A stretch of DNA of 64,000 bases, taken from contig JABFGG010000014.1 of assembly GCA_013112575.1 (NCBI GenBank), forward strand, positions 48,081 through 112,080, given 5' to 3'. The notes below the pieces were generated by a model, which saw only the letters and a program-made list of their open reading frames with translations, made no database searches and had not been told where the DNA came from. Within the stretch, counting starts at the first letter, position 1, and each line of letters opens with the position of its first letter. Source of the stretch: Chloroflexota bacterium (GTDB lineage: Bacteria > Chloroflexota > Anaerolineae > Anaerolineales > UBA11579). Shown here one piece after another: positions 20,501 to 29,748 of the stretch. The translations under genes and the position numbers were made by a program.

Positions 20501-21675
20501 ATCCTGAGCGGTTGGGTAAAACTTTGTACGCGATGTTTGATGATGGTTGCCAACTCTGTACCATCCGGAGAGAACTCTATGTCATAGGAAATATCATCAT
20601 TTATGTAGAAATCCATTTTTGCAAGCAACTCCCCTGATTCCAATGCAAATAAATACAGGAACCCATTGAAGCCATCTACTGCAGCGATGGTGTCCAACAA
20701 AGACACCTCTACATCGATAAACAGGATATCCTGATAGGCAGCCGTCCAATCAAGCTCAACAGCATTTAGAACATCCCATACATGTAAATCGTTGCCCACA
20801 ACAGATACCAAATACCTATCATCCTCTGAAATATCTACACTTCTCGCACCATATTCTGATTCACCATACAAGTATTGAGTCTGTTGACAATTCGGTGAGT
20901 CAACGCTTGGTAAACTCAGAAACAAAATTGCACCATCATTATCCTGAACAATCGAGAAAGAAGTTACCAGAATTGGCTCGGTTTCCAGAAAAACATAATC
21001 ACTAATCGTTCCACCAAGAAGGCTCAAACTACAGCCTTCGTTTTCAAACATATGGGAGAGGCTAGCATTACTTGCTTCACCTACAGTTGACCAGGCAAAC
21101 CAATGGTCATTGGGAGAGAATTCCAAGGCCGTAATTACCTCACCCAGTTCACTATCCCTTATCAGTGTTTGTTGCTTAAGGTCCCAAACATAAATGGTCT
21201 CCCAGTAGCCCCCACCTGCCAGATAGCGATTATCGTGTGAGAAAGTTAGTTCCGTAAATAAAGGAATAGGTCCGCGGAACTGATCTGGTTCCGGGATAGC
21301 TAAAGTGAACAACTCCGTACCGTCGTTTGGATCAATTATGCGGACATCATTCGATTCGTAATTGGACACTGCGATCATTTGTCCATCAGGAGAGTAAGCG
21401 ATACTGTCGCCAAAGATGGGCAACTCACGCGCCAAGTTTAAGGGATTAGACTGTGAAACTACAGTTGCCGTCGGCAAAACAGGGGACACTTGACTCTCTG
21501 TGGGGGTAGGTTGATTCTCAAGATCAGGCAGCGAGGAACTTATCGGTGATGAAGTTGATTGACCCATTTCTGCTCGAACATTTGTAGGGGTGGCTTCCTG
21601 CGATGAAGAACAAGCAACCATCAATAACAGAACCGAAAATCCAATTACACGTTGAACAACCTTCTTGTGCATCAT
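20485..21675 (-). CDS. WD40-like beta-propeller lipoprotein
   Basis: LLLMVACSS lipobox; repeated blades such as AYSPDGQMIAVSNYESNDVRIID, TFSHDNRYLAGGGYWETIYVWDL and EFSPDGTELATI. Confidence 0.8.
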   Translation of the reverse strand: MMHKKVVQRVIGFSVLLLMVACSSSQEATPTNVRAEMGQSTSSPISSSLPDLENQPTPTESQVSPVLPTATVVSQSNPLNLARELPIFGDSIAYSPDGQMIAVSNYESNDVRIIDPNDGTELFTLAIPEPDQFRGPIPLFTELTFSHDNRYLAGGGYWETIYVWDLKQQTLIRDSELGEVITALEFSPNDHWFAWSTVGEASNASLSHMFENEGCSLSLLGGTISDYVFLETEPILVTSFSIVQDNDGAILFLSLPSVDSPNCQQTQYLYGESEYGARSVDISEDDRYLVSVVGNDLHVWDVLNAVELDWTAAYQDILFIDVEVSLLDTIAAVDGFNGFLYLFALESGELLAKMDFYINDDISYDIEFSPDGTELATIIKHRVQSFTQPLRIWELP

Positions 21676-21729
21676 ATGGCCACCTCAATAAAATAATTCT
21701 AACCCGAAATTGCACTTAGATATGTGCCC

Positions 21730-21757
21730 TTGACAAATCGAGGACTATCTATATAAT
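21730..21757 (+). promoter_or_regulatory. sigma-70 promoter of the ArsR-family gene
   Basis: TTGACA (21730-21735), 16-bp spacer, TATAAT (21752-21757). Confidence 0.7.
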
Positions 21758-21773
21758 ATCGTAAAATTACGAT
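21758..21773. promoter_or_regulatory. putative ArsR-family operator ATCGTAA-AA-TTACGAT
   Basis: Perfect inverted repeat just downstream of the -10 box; related palindrome at 22155-22170. Confidence 0.65.
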
Positions 21774-21784
21774 AAAGGTATTCA

Positions 21785-22129
21785 ATGGCAATCGCCACAA
21801 AAGAACATAAACCAAAATTCATCACCCCTGAACCCTGCTGCAATCTGGAGATTGATGGTCTGGAGCAGGAACGGCTGGTAACGATGTTCAAGGCCCTTGG
21901 CAACCCCACCCGCTTTGAGATCATGAAGTACCTGGTCACCCACCCTGGCTGTATCACTGGCGACATCGTGGAATACCTGCCGATCGCACAGGCTACTGTA
22001 TCCCAGCATTTAAAAGTCTTGCGCGACGCCGGACTGATCGAAGGCATCATCGATGGCCCCGCCACCAACTATTGCCTGCATAATGAAAATATCACCTGGT
22101 TCCGCAAAAAGGTCGGCCATATTTTCTGA
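21785..22129 (+). CDS. ArsR-family winged-helix transcriptional regulator
   Basis: LVTMFKALGNPTRFEIMKYLVTHPGCITGDIVEYLPIAQATVSQHLKVLRDAGLIEG. Confidence 0.85.
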   Translation: MAIATKEHKPKFITPEPCCNLEIDGLEQERLVTMFKALGNPTRFEIMKYLVTHPGCITGDIVEYLPIAQATVSQHLKVLRDAGLIEGIIDGPATNYCLHNENITWFRKKVGHIF

Positions 22130-22154
22130 TCAGCAAGTTTTTTTAATCTAATCT

Positions 22155-22170
22155 ATCGTAATAATACGAT
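22155..22170. promoter_or_regulatory. second putative ArsR-family operator ATCGTA-ATAA-TACGAT
   Basis: Inverted repeat matching the operator upstream of the regulator; precedes an RBS (GAAGGAG) and ATG at 22188. Confidence 0.55.
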
Positions 22171-22187
22171 TTAGAAGGAGCACTATA

Positions 22188-22427
22188 ATGAACAATTACT
22201 ACACCCTCCATGAATTGGCCCGAATAAATGTAGCGTCCCTCCAAAAAGAAGGCCAGGCCGCACAACTTTTTAACCGCGCCAGGGGCAGGAGGCACTCTAC
22301 CCCTGGTCTGTCGAGGCTTCGAATCAGTGGTTTGCTTATATCAATGGAAAATGCGTTAAAAACGCGTCCTGCAGCACAAAGTAATTCAGTTCGAATATCT
22401 AGTTCCCAATCCCCTGAATGTTGCTAA
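22188..22427 (+). pseudogene. possible remnant or frameshifted gene downstream of the ArsR-type operator
   Basis: Good RBS and start, but after about 30 aa the frame becomes low-quality, and another frame reads RQGQEALYPWSVEASNQWFAYINGKCVKNASCSTK up to TAA at 22382-22384. Confidence 0.3.
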
Positions 22428-22477
22428 TCTGATTGCCCCCCTTTTCGATCCATCCACTTGATTGGGTGTGAAACGAA

Positions 22478-23188
22478 TCAGAATAGAAGCCGAATACCAG
22501 ATATGACCAACATCAGAAGAACTAGCTGCTTAAACCTTTGTTTGTTGATCCATCTTTCAAGGAACAGCCCGGAAGCTATTGCCAGCAACATGCCGCCAAT
22601 AGCCCAGGGAACGGCACGCCAAAAGTCACCTCTCAAATTCCCCTGGCCGGCATGAAAGACCAAAATTGCGCTATTAGTGACCAGAAAAAAGCCTTGCAGA
22701 TTACTGCGAAACTCCTCCGGCGTCCAGTGACGAAAGCCACCATAGATCGCAACAATGGGGCCGCTGGAATTGAACGCGCCGCCCAGAATCCCCGCAAAAA
22801 AACCAAAGCCGTATCCCCAGAAACGATGCATTAGCTCAGGCAATTTGGGAGCAAAAAACGCATACGCCGCATAGCCCAGGACCAAGATGCTCAAGATCGT
22901 CCTAATGATGCGCTCGTCCACCACTTCGAGTAAATAGACTCCCAGGGGGACGCCAAGAACCGCCGGGACCAAAAGTGTGAGTATGGCACGTAAATTAAAA
23001 TGCTGGCGATAGTAATAGAGAACGAAGATCGAGGTGAGCAGGCCGACCAGGGTTGAAAGCGGTGTCGCCGTCTTTGCCCCCAACCACAAAACCATAAAAG
23101 GCATCGAGATCAGTGGCGCCCCGAACCCTGCCAGCGTTTGGGCCAGCGTTGCGAAAAAATTGACCACAGCCAAACCAGGGCCGGGCAT
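22478..23188 (-). CDS. TauE/SafE-type sulfite exporter family membrane protein
   Basis: Multiple TM segments; TLAGFGAPLISMPFMVLWLGAKTATPLSTLVGLLTS. Confidence 0.8.
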   Translation of the reverse strand: MPGPGLAVVNFFATLAQTLAGFGAPLISMPFMVLWLGAKTATPLSTLVGLLTSIFVLYYYRQHFNLRAILTLLVPAVLGVPLGVYLLEVVDERIIRTILSILVLGYAAYAFFAPKLPELMHRFWGYGFGFFAGILGGAFNSSGPIVAIYGGFRHWTPEEFRSNLQGFFLVTNSAILVFHAGQGNLRGDFWRAVPWAIGGMLLAIASGLFLERWINKQRFKQLVLLMLVISGIRLLF

Positions 23189-23219
23189 ATGCTTCCTTTT
23201 GTCCGGAGGGGTGTTCTAG

Positions 23220-24155
23220 CTAGACCGAACGTTTTTCGCGGTCATAGTTCTGCCCCAGGAAAGTGGGCACGCGCACCCAGCGGGAGCCAAAGACCATGAT
23301 CAACAAGGTAGCGATGTAAGGCATGGTTAGGAGGAACTGGTGGGGGATGCCACCCCCAAAGACCTGGGCGCGCAGAGCGAATACATCAACGGCTGCAAAG
23401 AATAAGGCCCCAATGAAGATAGTGTGCGGTCGCCAGCCACCAAAGAAGGTCAGGGCGATGGCAAGCCAGCCACGTCCCTGGGTAATACCTTCCGTGAAAG
23501 TGCCTGTATAAACCAGGGGCAGAAATACTCCGGCCATGCTGATGAGCATGGCTCCGCCAATGGCTGCAAAGTAGCGACCACGTTTCACATTGATGCCCAG
23601 ACTGTCGGCTGCCTTGGGGTTTTCGCCAATGGAGCGCAATTCCAGGCCGTAGCTGGTGCGATACAAGAAATAATACAGCGCCCCTGAAAGCAACAGGGAG
23701 AGATAAACAAAGATATTCTGGTTAAAGAGGATATCTCCGACAACAGGTATCTGGCTCAAGAGGGGAATGGGCAACTTATCCAGGGTGGGGACAAGCGGCG
23801 GAGTCAGTGTCACCCCAATGGCGAGCTTAAAGATAAGCGTTGACAGTGCCAATCCCACAAAGAAGAGGGCCAAACCAGTAACGAACTGGTTCATGTTTAA
23901 CGTGGTGGTAAAAAAGGCGAAAGCCAATCCGAACAGGCCGCCCGCCACAATTGCCGTGAGCACACCAACAAAAAGGTTATCTGTCCAGTACGCGCCTAGA
24001 AAGCCAATGGAAGCGCCTGTGAGCATGATGCCTTCCTGGGCCACGATAAACAACCCCGTCTGCCCGGCCAGCATGGTGCCCAGCCCCGCAAAGATATAGG
24101 GCACCATGGCGAGGAAGACCAGTCCGGCAAAGCCAATAATCAGTTCAAAGTCCAC
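23220..24155 (-). CDS. ABC transporter permease (nucleoside/simple sugar type)
   Basis: AQEGIMLTGASIGFLGAYWTDN; adjacent to a second permease, ATPase and BMP binding protein. Confidence 0.87.
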   Translation of the reverse strand: MDFELIIGFAGLVFLAMVPYIFAGLGTMLAGQTGLFIVAQEGIMLTGASIGFLGAYWTDNLFVGVLTAIVAGGLFGLAFAFFTTTLNMNQFVTGLALFFVGLALSTLIFKLAIGVTLTPPLVPTLDKLPIPLLSQIPVVGDILFNQNIFVYLSLLLSGALYYFLYRTSYGLELRSIGENPKAADSLGINVKRGRYFAAIGGAMLISMAGVFLPLVYTGTFTEGITQGRGWLAIALTFFGGWRPHTIFIGALFFAAVDVFALRAQVFGGGIPHQFLLTMPYIATLLIMVFGSRWVRVPTFLGQNYDREKRSV

Positions 24156-25199
24156 TTACTTCCTCCTGACAAAGTCAGACAGCAATACGAAGATGAGGAT
24201 GAGAGCCTCAACGATGAATACCAATTCCACAGGGATGAACATGGTACGCTGGAGAGCACTGGCTCCCACTTCCAGCACGGCAATAAAGAAGGCTACAAAA
24301 GGTATGGCAGCATGATTGCCCCTGGAGAGTAATCCAATGATGATGCCCAGCGGCAGAAAGTTGGATTGCATGCCTTCAATCAGGCGGTGATGGTTGCCTG
24401 TTACTTCAATAGCTCCAGCCAGCCCGCCCATAGCGCCCCCCAACACCAATGCCAACACGAATAACACGCGGGTATTTATGCCATATACCTTGGCTGCCTT
24501 TGCATTGGACCCAGTGGCTACCAACTCGTAGCCCGCTGAAGTGTAGTCCGTATAAAAATAGACCAGCGCAGCAACAATGAGGACAATGATGATGCCGCTG
24601 TGCAAGGGAGGGCTGGAAACCAGCAGCGGCAGCTCAGCGTTTTCTCCAATCGCAATGGTGGTAGGGTGTCCGGCCAGGGGGTCCCGCCATATCTCTGTGG
24701 CAACGTAGTCGATGACCTGGAAGGAAATGAAATTCATCAGTACGGTGGAGAGGATCTCATTAATTCCAAAACGGTAGAGTAACCAGGCCGGTACCAAGGC
24801 CCAAAAGCCACCGCAGATAATGCCCGCAAGTAAGCATAAAGGAATCAGGATGATGGAAGGCAGATCAGCAAACAGGATACCCACTGCGACCGCGCCCGTA
24901 GCGCCTAGCAGCAACTGGCCTTCACTGCCGATATTAAATTTGTTCGCCTTGCTGGGAATGGTGAAGGCTAGAGCTGTGAGAACCAATGGAACGAACTTCA
25001 GCAGGGTTTGAATAAAGCCGTTCCTGGAACTCAGCGAAGTGAACAAGATGGTCTGATAAGCCCGGAGCACATCAAATCCGGCGAGCCACAGAAATATGCC
25101 GGTGGCTAGAAAGGCTGCCAGGACAGCCAGGATGTAAGGGAGAGCCTGGCTAAGCAGGGAGTTTTTTGGTTTGGAAGATGTCAAGGCTGTTTCACTCAC
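24156..25199 (-). CDS. ABC transporter permease (nucleoside/simple sugar type)
   Basis: FTIPSKANKFNIGSEGQLLLGATGAVAVG typical of this permease family. Confidence 0.87.
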   Translation of the reverse strand: MSETALTSSKPKNSLLSQALPYILAVLAAFLATGIFLWLAGFDVLRAYQTILFTSLSSRNGFIQTLLKFVPLVLTALAFTIPSKANKFNIGSEGQLLLGATGAVAVGILFADLPSIILIPLCLLAGIICGGFWALVPAWLLYRFGINEILSTVLMNFISFQVIDYVATEIWRDPLAGHPTTIAIGENAELPLLVSSPPLHSGIIIVLIVAALVYFYTDYTSAGYELVATGSNAKAAKVYGINTRVLFVLALVLGGAMGGLAGAIEVTGNHHRLIEGMQSNFLPLGIIIGLLSRGNHAAIPFVAFFIAVLEVGASALQRTMFIPVELVFIVEALILIFVLLSDFVRRK

Positions 25200-26736
25200 T
25201 CTGTCTCACTCCACTCATCATTCTGCCAACGGCATACTTGTCGTAGCTGCCGCGCTGCAACTCACCCATCTGTTCTCCATTGCACAGCACCATGATGCGA
25301 TTACTGAGCAGGAAAAGTTCATCAAGATTCTCGGAGATCAACAAGGTTGCCATGCCCTCTTGTTTGCGTTCGAGAATCTTCTTGTACACAAATTCCATCG
25401 AGGGAATATCCAGCCCGCGGGTGGGATTGTGAATCAGCAGCAAGTCAACCGGCAAGGAAAAGGCTCGGGCCAGCATGACTCGCTGGATATTCCCGCCGGA
25501 AAGATTGCCTGCGGTATCCTGAGCACCGGGGGTTTTTATGTTGAACTCTTCGATAAGCTGATTGGAACGGTCAAGGATGGTGTGCCTTTGTAGCAAACGC
25601 CCGTCGCTGTAGGGGGCCTGACGATGCAAACCGAGGATCAGGTTCTGGGCAACGTTGGCCGTAGGCAAGAAGCCATCCTGCCAGCGATCCTCTGGGACGT
25701 AGGCAACGCTGTTTTTCAGAATTTCATGAGTTTCAAGCGTGGAAACATCAGTGCCCTGCATAAGCACGCTGCCATGCACCGGTCGGAGGCCCAAGATGCC
25801 TTCGATCAATTCCAATTGCCCATTGCCAGATACGCCAGCGACCCCCAGAATCTCTCCTGCGTGGAGCGTGAGGGAACAGGACTTGACCCCAACCAATTCC
25901 CCTTCACCTACCGTCAGGTCAGCGACTTCCAAAATCGTGTCCTGACCGACATCGCCAATCGTTTTTTCTAACTGTTCACTGGAAAAAATGATGCTGGACT
26001 CAACGTCCAGGTCGGAACCGACCATGGCGGTGACAAACGCCTCTTCGGAAGCGTCCTCGCGCTCCATGGTCAACACGTTCTTGCCATGGCGTAAGACGGT
26101 AATGCGATCACACACTTCCAATACTTCACGGAGTTTGTGCGTGATGAAAATGACGCTCAGACCATCATCAACCATCACCCGCAGTGATTCGAACAGGGCA
26201 TCCACTTCCTGGGGAGTAAGGTTCGTTGTGGGTTCGTCCAGGACAAGCACTTGTACGCCACGGTAAAGCGCCTTTAGTATCTCTACTCGTTGGCGAACAC
26301 CCATAGGTAGATCACTGAGGATGGCATCAGGGTCTACAGGCAGGCCAAAACGTTCACCTAGTTCGTTGATCTTCTCTTTCGCAGTATCGAGATTTAGTCT
26401 GGGCCAGTTTTGCAGGTCTGTGCCCAGCACGATATTCTCGGTGACCGTAAAGCGGTTGATCTGCAAAAAGCGCTGGTGCACCATACCAATTCCACTGTTG
26501 ATGGCATCCTTTGGCGAGTGCACGGAGATTGGTTCTCCTCCAAGCCTGACCTGCCCGGCATCACTTTGATACAGACCATAGAGAACATTCATTAGTGTTG
26601 TTTTGCCAGCGCCATTGCCACCCAGCAAGCCATGAACTTCGCCTTTTTGAATGCTCAGGTTGACGTCATCCAGCGCGATGACCGACCCAAAACGCTTGCT
26701 GACATTCTGCATTTCCAGAACAATATCTTTTGGCAT
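25192..26736 (-). CDS. ABC transporter ATP-binding protein with tandem NBDs
   Basis: Walker A GGNGAGKTTLMNVLYGLYQ, Walker B VLVLDEPTTNLTPQEVDALFESL, second NBD GVSGNGQLELIEGILGLR and LSGGNIQRVMLARA. Confidence 0.9.
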   Translation of the reverse strand: MPKDIVLEMQNVSKRFGSVIALDDVNLSIQKGEVHGLLGGNGAGKTTLMNVLYGLYQSDAGQVRLGGEPISVHSPKDAINSGIGMVHQRFLQINRFTVTENIVLGTDLQNWPRLNLDTAKEKINELGERFGLPVDPDAILSDLPMGVRQRVEILKALYRGVQVLVLDEPTTNLTPQEVDALFESLRVMVDDGLSVIFITHKLREVLEVCDRITVLRHGKNVLTMEREDASEEAFVTAMVGSDLDVESSIIFSSEQLEKTIGDVGQDTILEVADLTVGEGELVGVKSCSLTLHAGEILGVAGVSGNGQLELIEGILGLRPVHGSVLMQGTDVSTLETHEILKNSVAYVPEDRWQDGFLPTANVAQNLILGLHRQAPYSDGRLLQRHTILDRSNQLIEEFNIKTPGAQDTAGNLSGGNIQRVMLARAFSLPVDLLLIHNPTRGLDIPSMEFVYKKILERKQEGMATLLISENLDELFLLSNRIMVLCNGEQMGELQRGSYDKYAVGRMMSGVRQSE

Positions 26737-26803
26737 GTGCTTCCCTATTGAACCAGGCAGCCAGCTCTTCTTAATGGCTGCCTGGTTCAAATTGGTTTAA
26801 GTT

Positions 26804-27817
26804 TTACTCGATCGGTTCAGAATTCTTTTCGACTTCGATGTCGCCTGCAGCCAGTTGCGCCATGACATCTTCTGCGAAACTGTTGACTTCATCGCTGGCA
26901 TTTGCCAGAGGGAGTTGAAGGGTGATGCCTGTGTCAAAGCCCAAATGATAGTTGCCCGATGTTTCGCCACTCTCGATGCTGCTGACCATATCGGTCAGCG
27001 GACCCGCAAAATCGTACAGCATGGAAGTGACGTATTGATCCTCCCCTGCTTCAGATTTATCGGTGTATTTAGCGATCACCAGGACCTCTGAAGAAGCGTT
27101 CTTTGCCGCCTCAAAAACCCCGAGCGTGCCCAGGTTGAGCGAAGACACGATGACATCTGCGCCTTCGGAAATCAGGGTATCGGTGAGCTCACGGGCTTTA
27201 GCCGGATCATTGAAGTCGCCGGCCCAAACGGGGACGACCGTAACGTCCATGCCATTGTCCGCCAGGGCCTGTTCCATGGCATGTACTTCCGCATAGGAAA
27301 ATGGCAAGGTCAAGCCGCCAATGTAGCCAATCGTGCCTGTTTCTGTCAGCATGCCTGCAACGACACCTGCGCCGTAAGCACCTCTTTCCATATTACGTAC
27401 CATCACCCACACATTGGGTGGCAGGTCCTCTGCGGCAGCATCGGCTTCAGCAATGAAGTTCACTTCAGGGAATTCTGCAGCGAGTTCCAGTGTCTGCGTG
27501 AAGAATTGCCCGCCATGCGTGAAGATGATATTGTAGTTATCGTCTATGTATTCACGCATTACGCGATCAACGTCGGGCACGGCCACTGTCTCTGAGTAGG
27601 CGATCTCTACACCCAGGTCACTTTCAACGGTGGTTATTCCAAGGTAACCGAGTGAATTGTAATCCGCGTCGGTGATCGTCCCTGGGAAAATCGCGGCAAG
27701 GCGCAAGCCTGCTTCCCCGTTCCCGGTCTCTTCTGCTGGAGCGCTGGCTCCTCCACAAGCGGAGAGTGCGAAAATCAATACCACACTCAAAAGAATCAGA
27801 AATATATTTTTACGCAT
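26804..27817 (-). CDS. BMP-family ABC transporter substrate-binding lipoprotein
   Basis: FALSACGG lipobox; family-like sequence (IFTHGGQFFTQTLELAAEFPEVNFI). ATG at 27817 preferred. Confidence 0.87.
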   Translation of the reverse strand: MRKNIFLILLSVVLIFALSACGGASAPAEETGNGEAGLRLAAIFPGTITDADYNSLGYLGITTVESDLGVEIAYSETVAVPDVDRVMREYIDDNYNIIFTHGGQFFTQTLELAAEFPEVNFIAEADAAAEDLPPNVWVMVRNMERGAYGAGVVAGMLTETGTIGYIGGLTLPFSYAEVHAMEQALADNGMDVTVVPVWAGDFNDPAKARELTDTLISEGADVIVSSLNLGTLGVFEAAKNASSEVLVIAKYTDKSEAGEDQYVTSMLYDFAGPLTDMVSSIESGETSGNYHLGFDTGITLQLPLANASDEVNSFAEDVMAQLAAGDIEVEKNSEPIE

Positions 27818-28114
27818 TACTACCTCCTCGGAGAATACTATATAGGTTTGTAGTTCAGGATCTTGGGTTAAATAAAATCCATCCAGCCTCCTTTCAATGC
27901 TACCCCTGGAAAACTTAACTAAATTCAGAAAAACGTTTGCTCGCCGAATCAATTATAAAGCATGCTTTTCAAAACAATACATTTGTCTATACAAACCAAG
28001 AAAAAGTACAGGCACAAGGCCCTAAATTAGGCCAACGTTCCAGAGCTACTTCGCTCTCAAGCGGTTTTTATGACAAGGTAGCAACTTGGGCTAAAACACT
28101 AACCACCTGGGTAA

Positions 28115-28591
28115 CTATTGCCCCTCTCCACCAATCCAACCCCGCACAGCATCTAAGCCCAGTTTGGAGATCGCGCCCAGTAATGCAAAGTCCATGAGGA
28201 GTGCGGGAATGGCGAAGAACGCCCGCCCAATGAGTTCATTGCCGCGCTCGAAAAAGGCAGACACAAAAGGGATCGAGATACTAATACTAAATTGGCGCTC
28301 CCCTGGTCCAAAAGCCACCCAATTGAAGAGCAACAGCAGGATTAGAGGAATAGAGAGCAAAGCTAGCCCTTGAATATATCCAAACCACCACCTGCCCCTG
28401 AAAGTATTCAGGTTGCCATCCATCATATACATCAGCAGGCCAGCATTAAAAAACATCAAACCGGCCACCAAGCCCACCCAGCGCGGCGCATCCCCAACTT
28501 TTGAAGAGGACAGCATCAACATGGCCCCGCTCAATAAAAGAACCAGGCCCAGCAAGAAGACACCTTTGGGGAATTCGTTTCGTCCTGCCAT
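28115..28591 (-). CDS. hypothetical membrane protein
   Basis: 158 aa ORF with several hydrophobic segments; co-oriented with neighbours. Confidence 0.55.
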   Translation of the reverse strand: MAGRNEFPKGVFLLGLVLLLSGAMLMLSSSKVGDAPRWVGLVAGLMFFNAGLLMYMMDGNLNTFRGRWWFGYIQGLALLSIPLILLLLFNWVAFGPGERQFSISISIPFVSAFFERGNELIGRAFFAIPALLMDFALLGAISKLGLDAVRGWIGGEGQ

Positions 28592-28594
28592 TTT

Positions 28595-28990
28595 TTAAAT
28601 AAGTCTCTGTATGCCTACCCGATTCAATACAAGGTACAGCGTCAGGGCCGTGGCAAGCACCGTTAGGTATGGGGCGATGTGATGCACTACCGTTAGAGCT
28701 GCAGGCATGGGGGTATCCAGGTTCAGCAAACCGCCAGTGACCATGGTTCCCAGGAAGACCGCACCGGTAAGCACCGCCAGAGCGACAGTGGCAGTTCCAA
28801 GAGGCGTGGCCAAGTTGATGCGATAGACACTTATGCCTAGAAAGATAAGTGTTGCCAGGGCGATCAGCTTATGGAAGTTGAACAAGATAGCATTGTAGGG
28901 TTTGCCTGACCTGCTTAGCCAGAAGCCGAAGAAGAAAATTACGAGGAATGCGATCGAAATTCCAGCGAGTTTTATTGGAGTTATGTTCAT
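28595..28990 (-). CDS. hypothetical membrane protein
   Basis: Internal ATG (MNITPIKLAGISIAFLVIF) gives a compact 4-TM protein. Confidence 0.55.
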   Translation of the reverse strand: MNITPIKLAGISIAFLVIFFFGFWLSRSGKPYNAILFNFHKLIALATLIFLGISVYRINLATPLGTATVALAVLTGAVFLGTMVTGGLLNLDTPMPAALTVVHHIAPYLTVLATALTLYLVLNRVGIQRLI

Positions 28991-29037
28991 TAGAATACCT
29001 TCTGTAAATACTTTTTCCTTGTCATTCCATTGGGAGG

Positions 29038-29625
29038 TCATTCATCCGCGGTTTTGATGCCATCCCAAAATATATCGAAACCGATTTGAATATATTCTTT
29101 TTGTTTGGCAGAATCGGGTTGCTCACTGATGATGTTCATGACTGCCACGATGTCCTGGTACAAGATCTCACCGATCACTTCATGGGGATAGGATTTGATG
29201 GCCCCTTCCTCAAGGCCTTTTTGGATGGCCTCAAAGTAATAGCCGAGGTGTCTAGCGGTCTCTTGCACGACAGATTCCTCAATCATCCTACTGCCTCGAA
29301 CCTGCTGCTGGTAATGATAGGCTTCCATGTTCTCCAAAAACCAGCCAATGATGCCGTTCCAGATGGTTAAAAAAGTATCGCGAGCAGATAGAGAAGGTTC
29401 CAGCAGTGTTTTTATATGATTGGAACTCTCCTCCGTGACCTGCAGGATCAAGGCATGGATCAGGTCCTGTTTGGTGGGGAAATACAGGAAGAGTGTGCCA
29501 GCAGCTGTGCCAGCTTCTTTAGCGATGGCCGCTGTGGAGGTGTGTTGCACACCGTTAGCCACGAACAGCTTCAAAGCTGCTTTCAGAAACTTTGCTCGTT
29601 TTTCAGGGTCAAGTTTGCGTACCAT
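29038..29625 (-). CDS. TetR/AcrR-family transcriptional regulator
   Basis: AALKLFVANGVQHTSTAAIAKEAGTAAGTLFLYFPTKQDLIHALI. Confidence 0.87.
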   Translation of the reverse strand: MVRKLDPEKRAKFLKAALKLFVANGVQHTSTAAIAKEAGTAAGTLFLYFPTKQDLIHALILQVTEESSNHIKTLLEPSLSARDTFLTIWNGIIGWFLENMEAYHYQQQVRGSRMIEESVVQETARHLGYYFEAIQKGLEEGAIKSYPHEVIGEILYQDIVAVMNIISEQPDSAKQKEYIQIGFDIFWDGIKTADE

Positions 29626-29648
29626 ATAGTTTATTCGTGCACCTTTAT

Positions 29649-29670
29649 AATGACTGACTACTCACTCATT
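29649..29670. promoter_or_regulatory. putative TetR-family operator AATGACTGACTACTCACTCATT
   Basis: 22-bp near-palindrome (symmetric except C/G positions) between a TTGACA-N17-TAAAAT promoter (minus strand, 29696 to 29668) and the tetR start. Confidence 0.55.
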
Positions 29671-29748
29671 TTATCGTGTGCACTTTTATTTGTCAATACT
29701 AATTCCCCTCTTTTTTCGCCCAAATTACCTCACTGGCAGTTTTGCAAG

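Noticed and set aside
22313-22330. TTCGAATC-like string as a tRNA T-loop
   Set aside because: No acceptor or anticodon stem could be folded around it; no tRNA was found elsewhere by eye.
27818-28000. Riboswitch upstream of the BMP/ABC transporter operon
   Set aside because: The leader was inspected for purine-type conserved elements and none were convincing.
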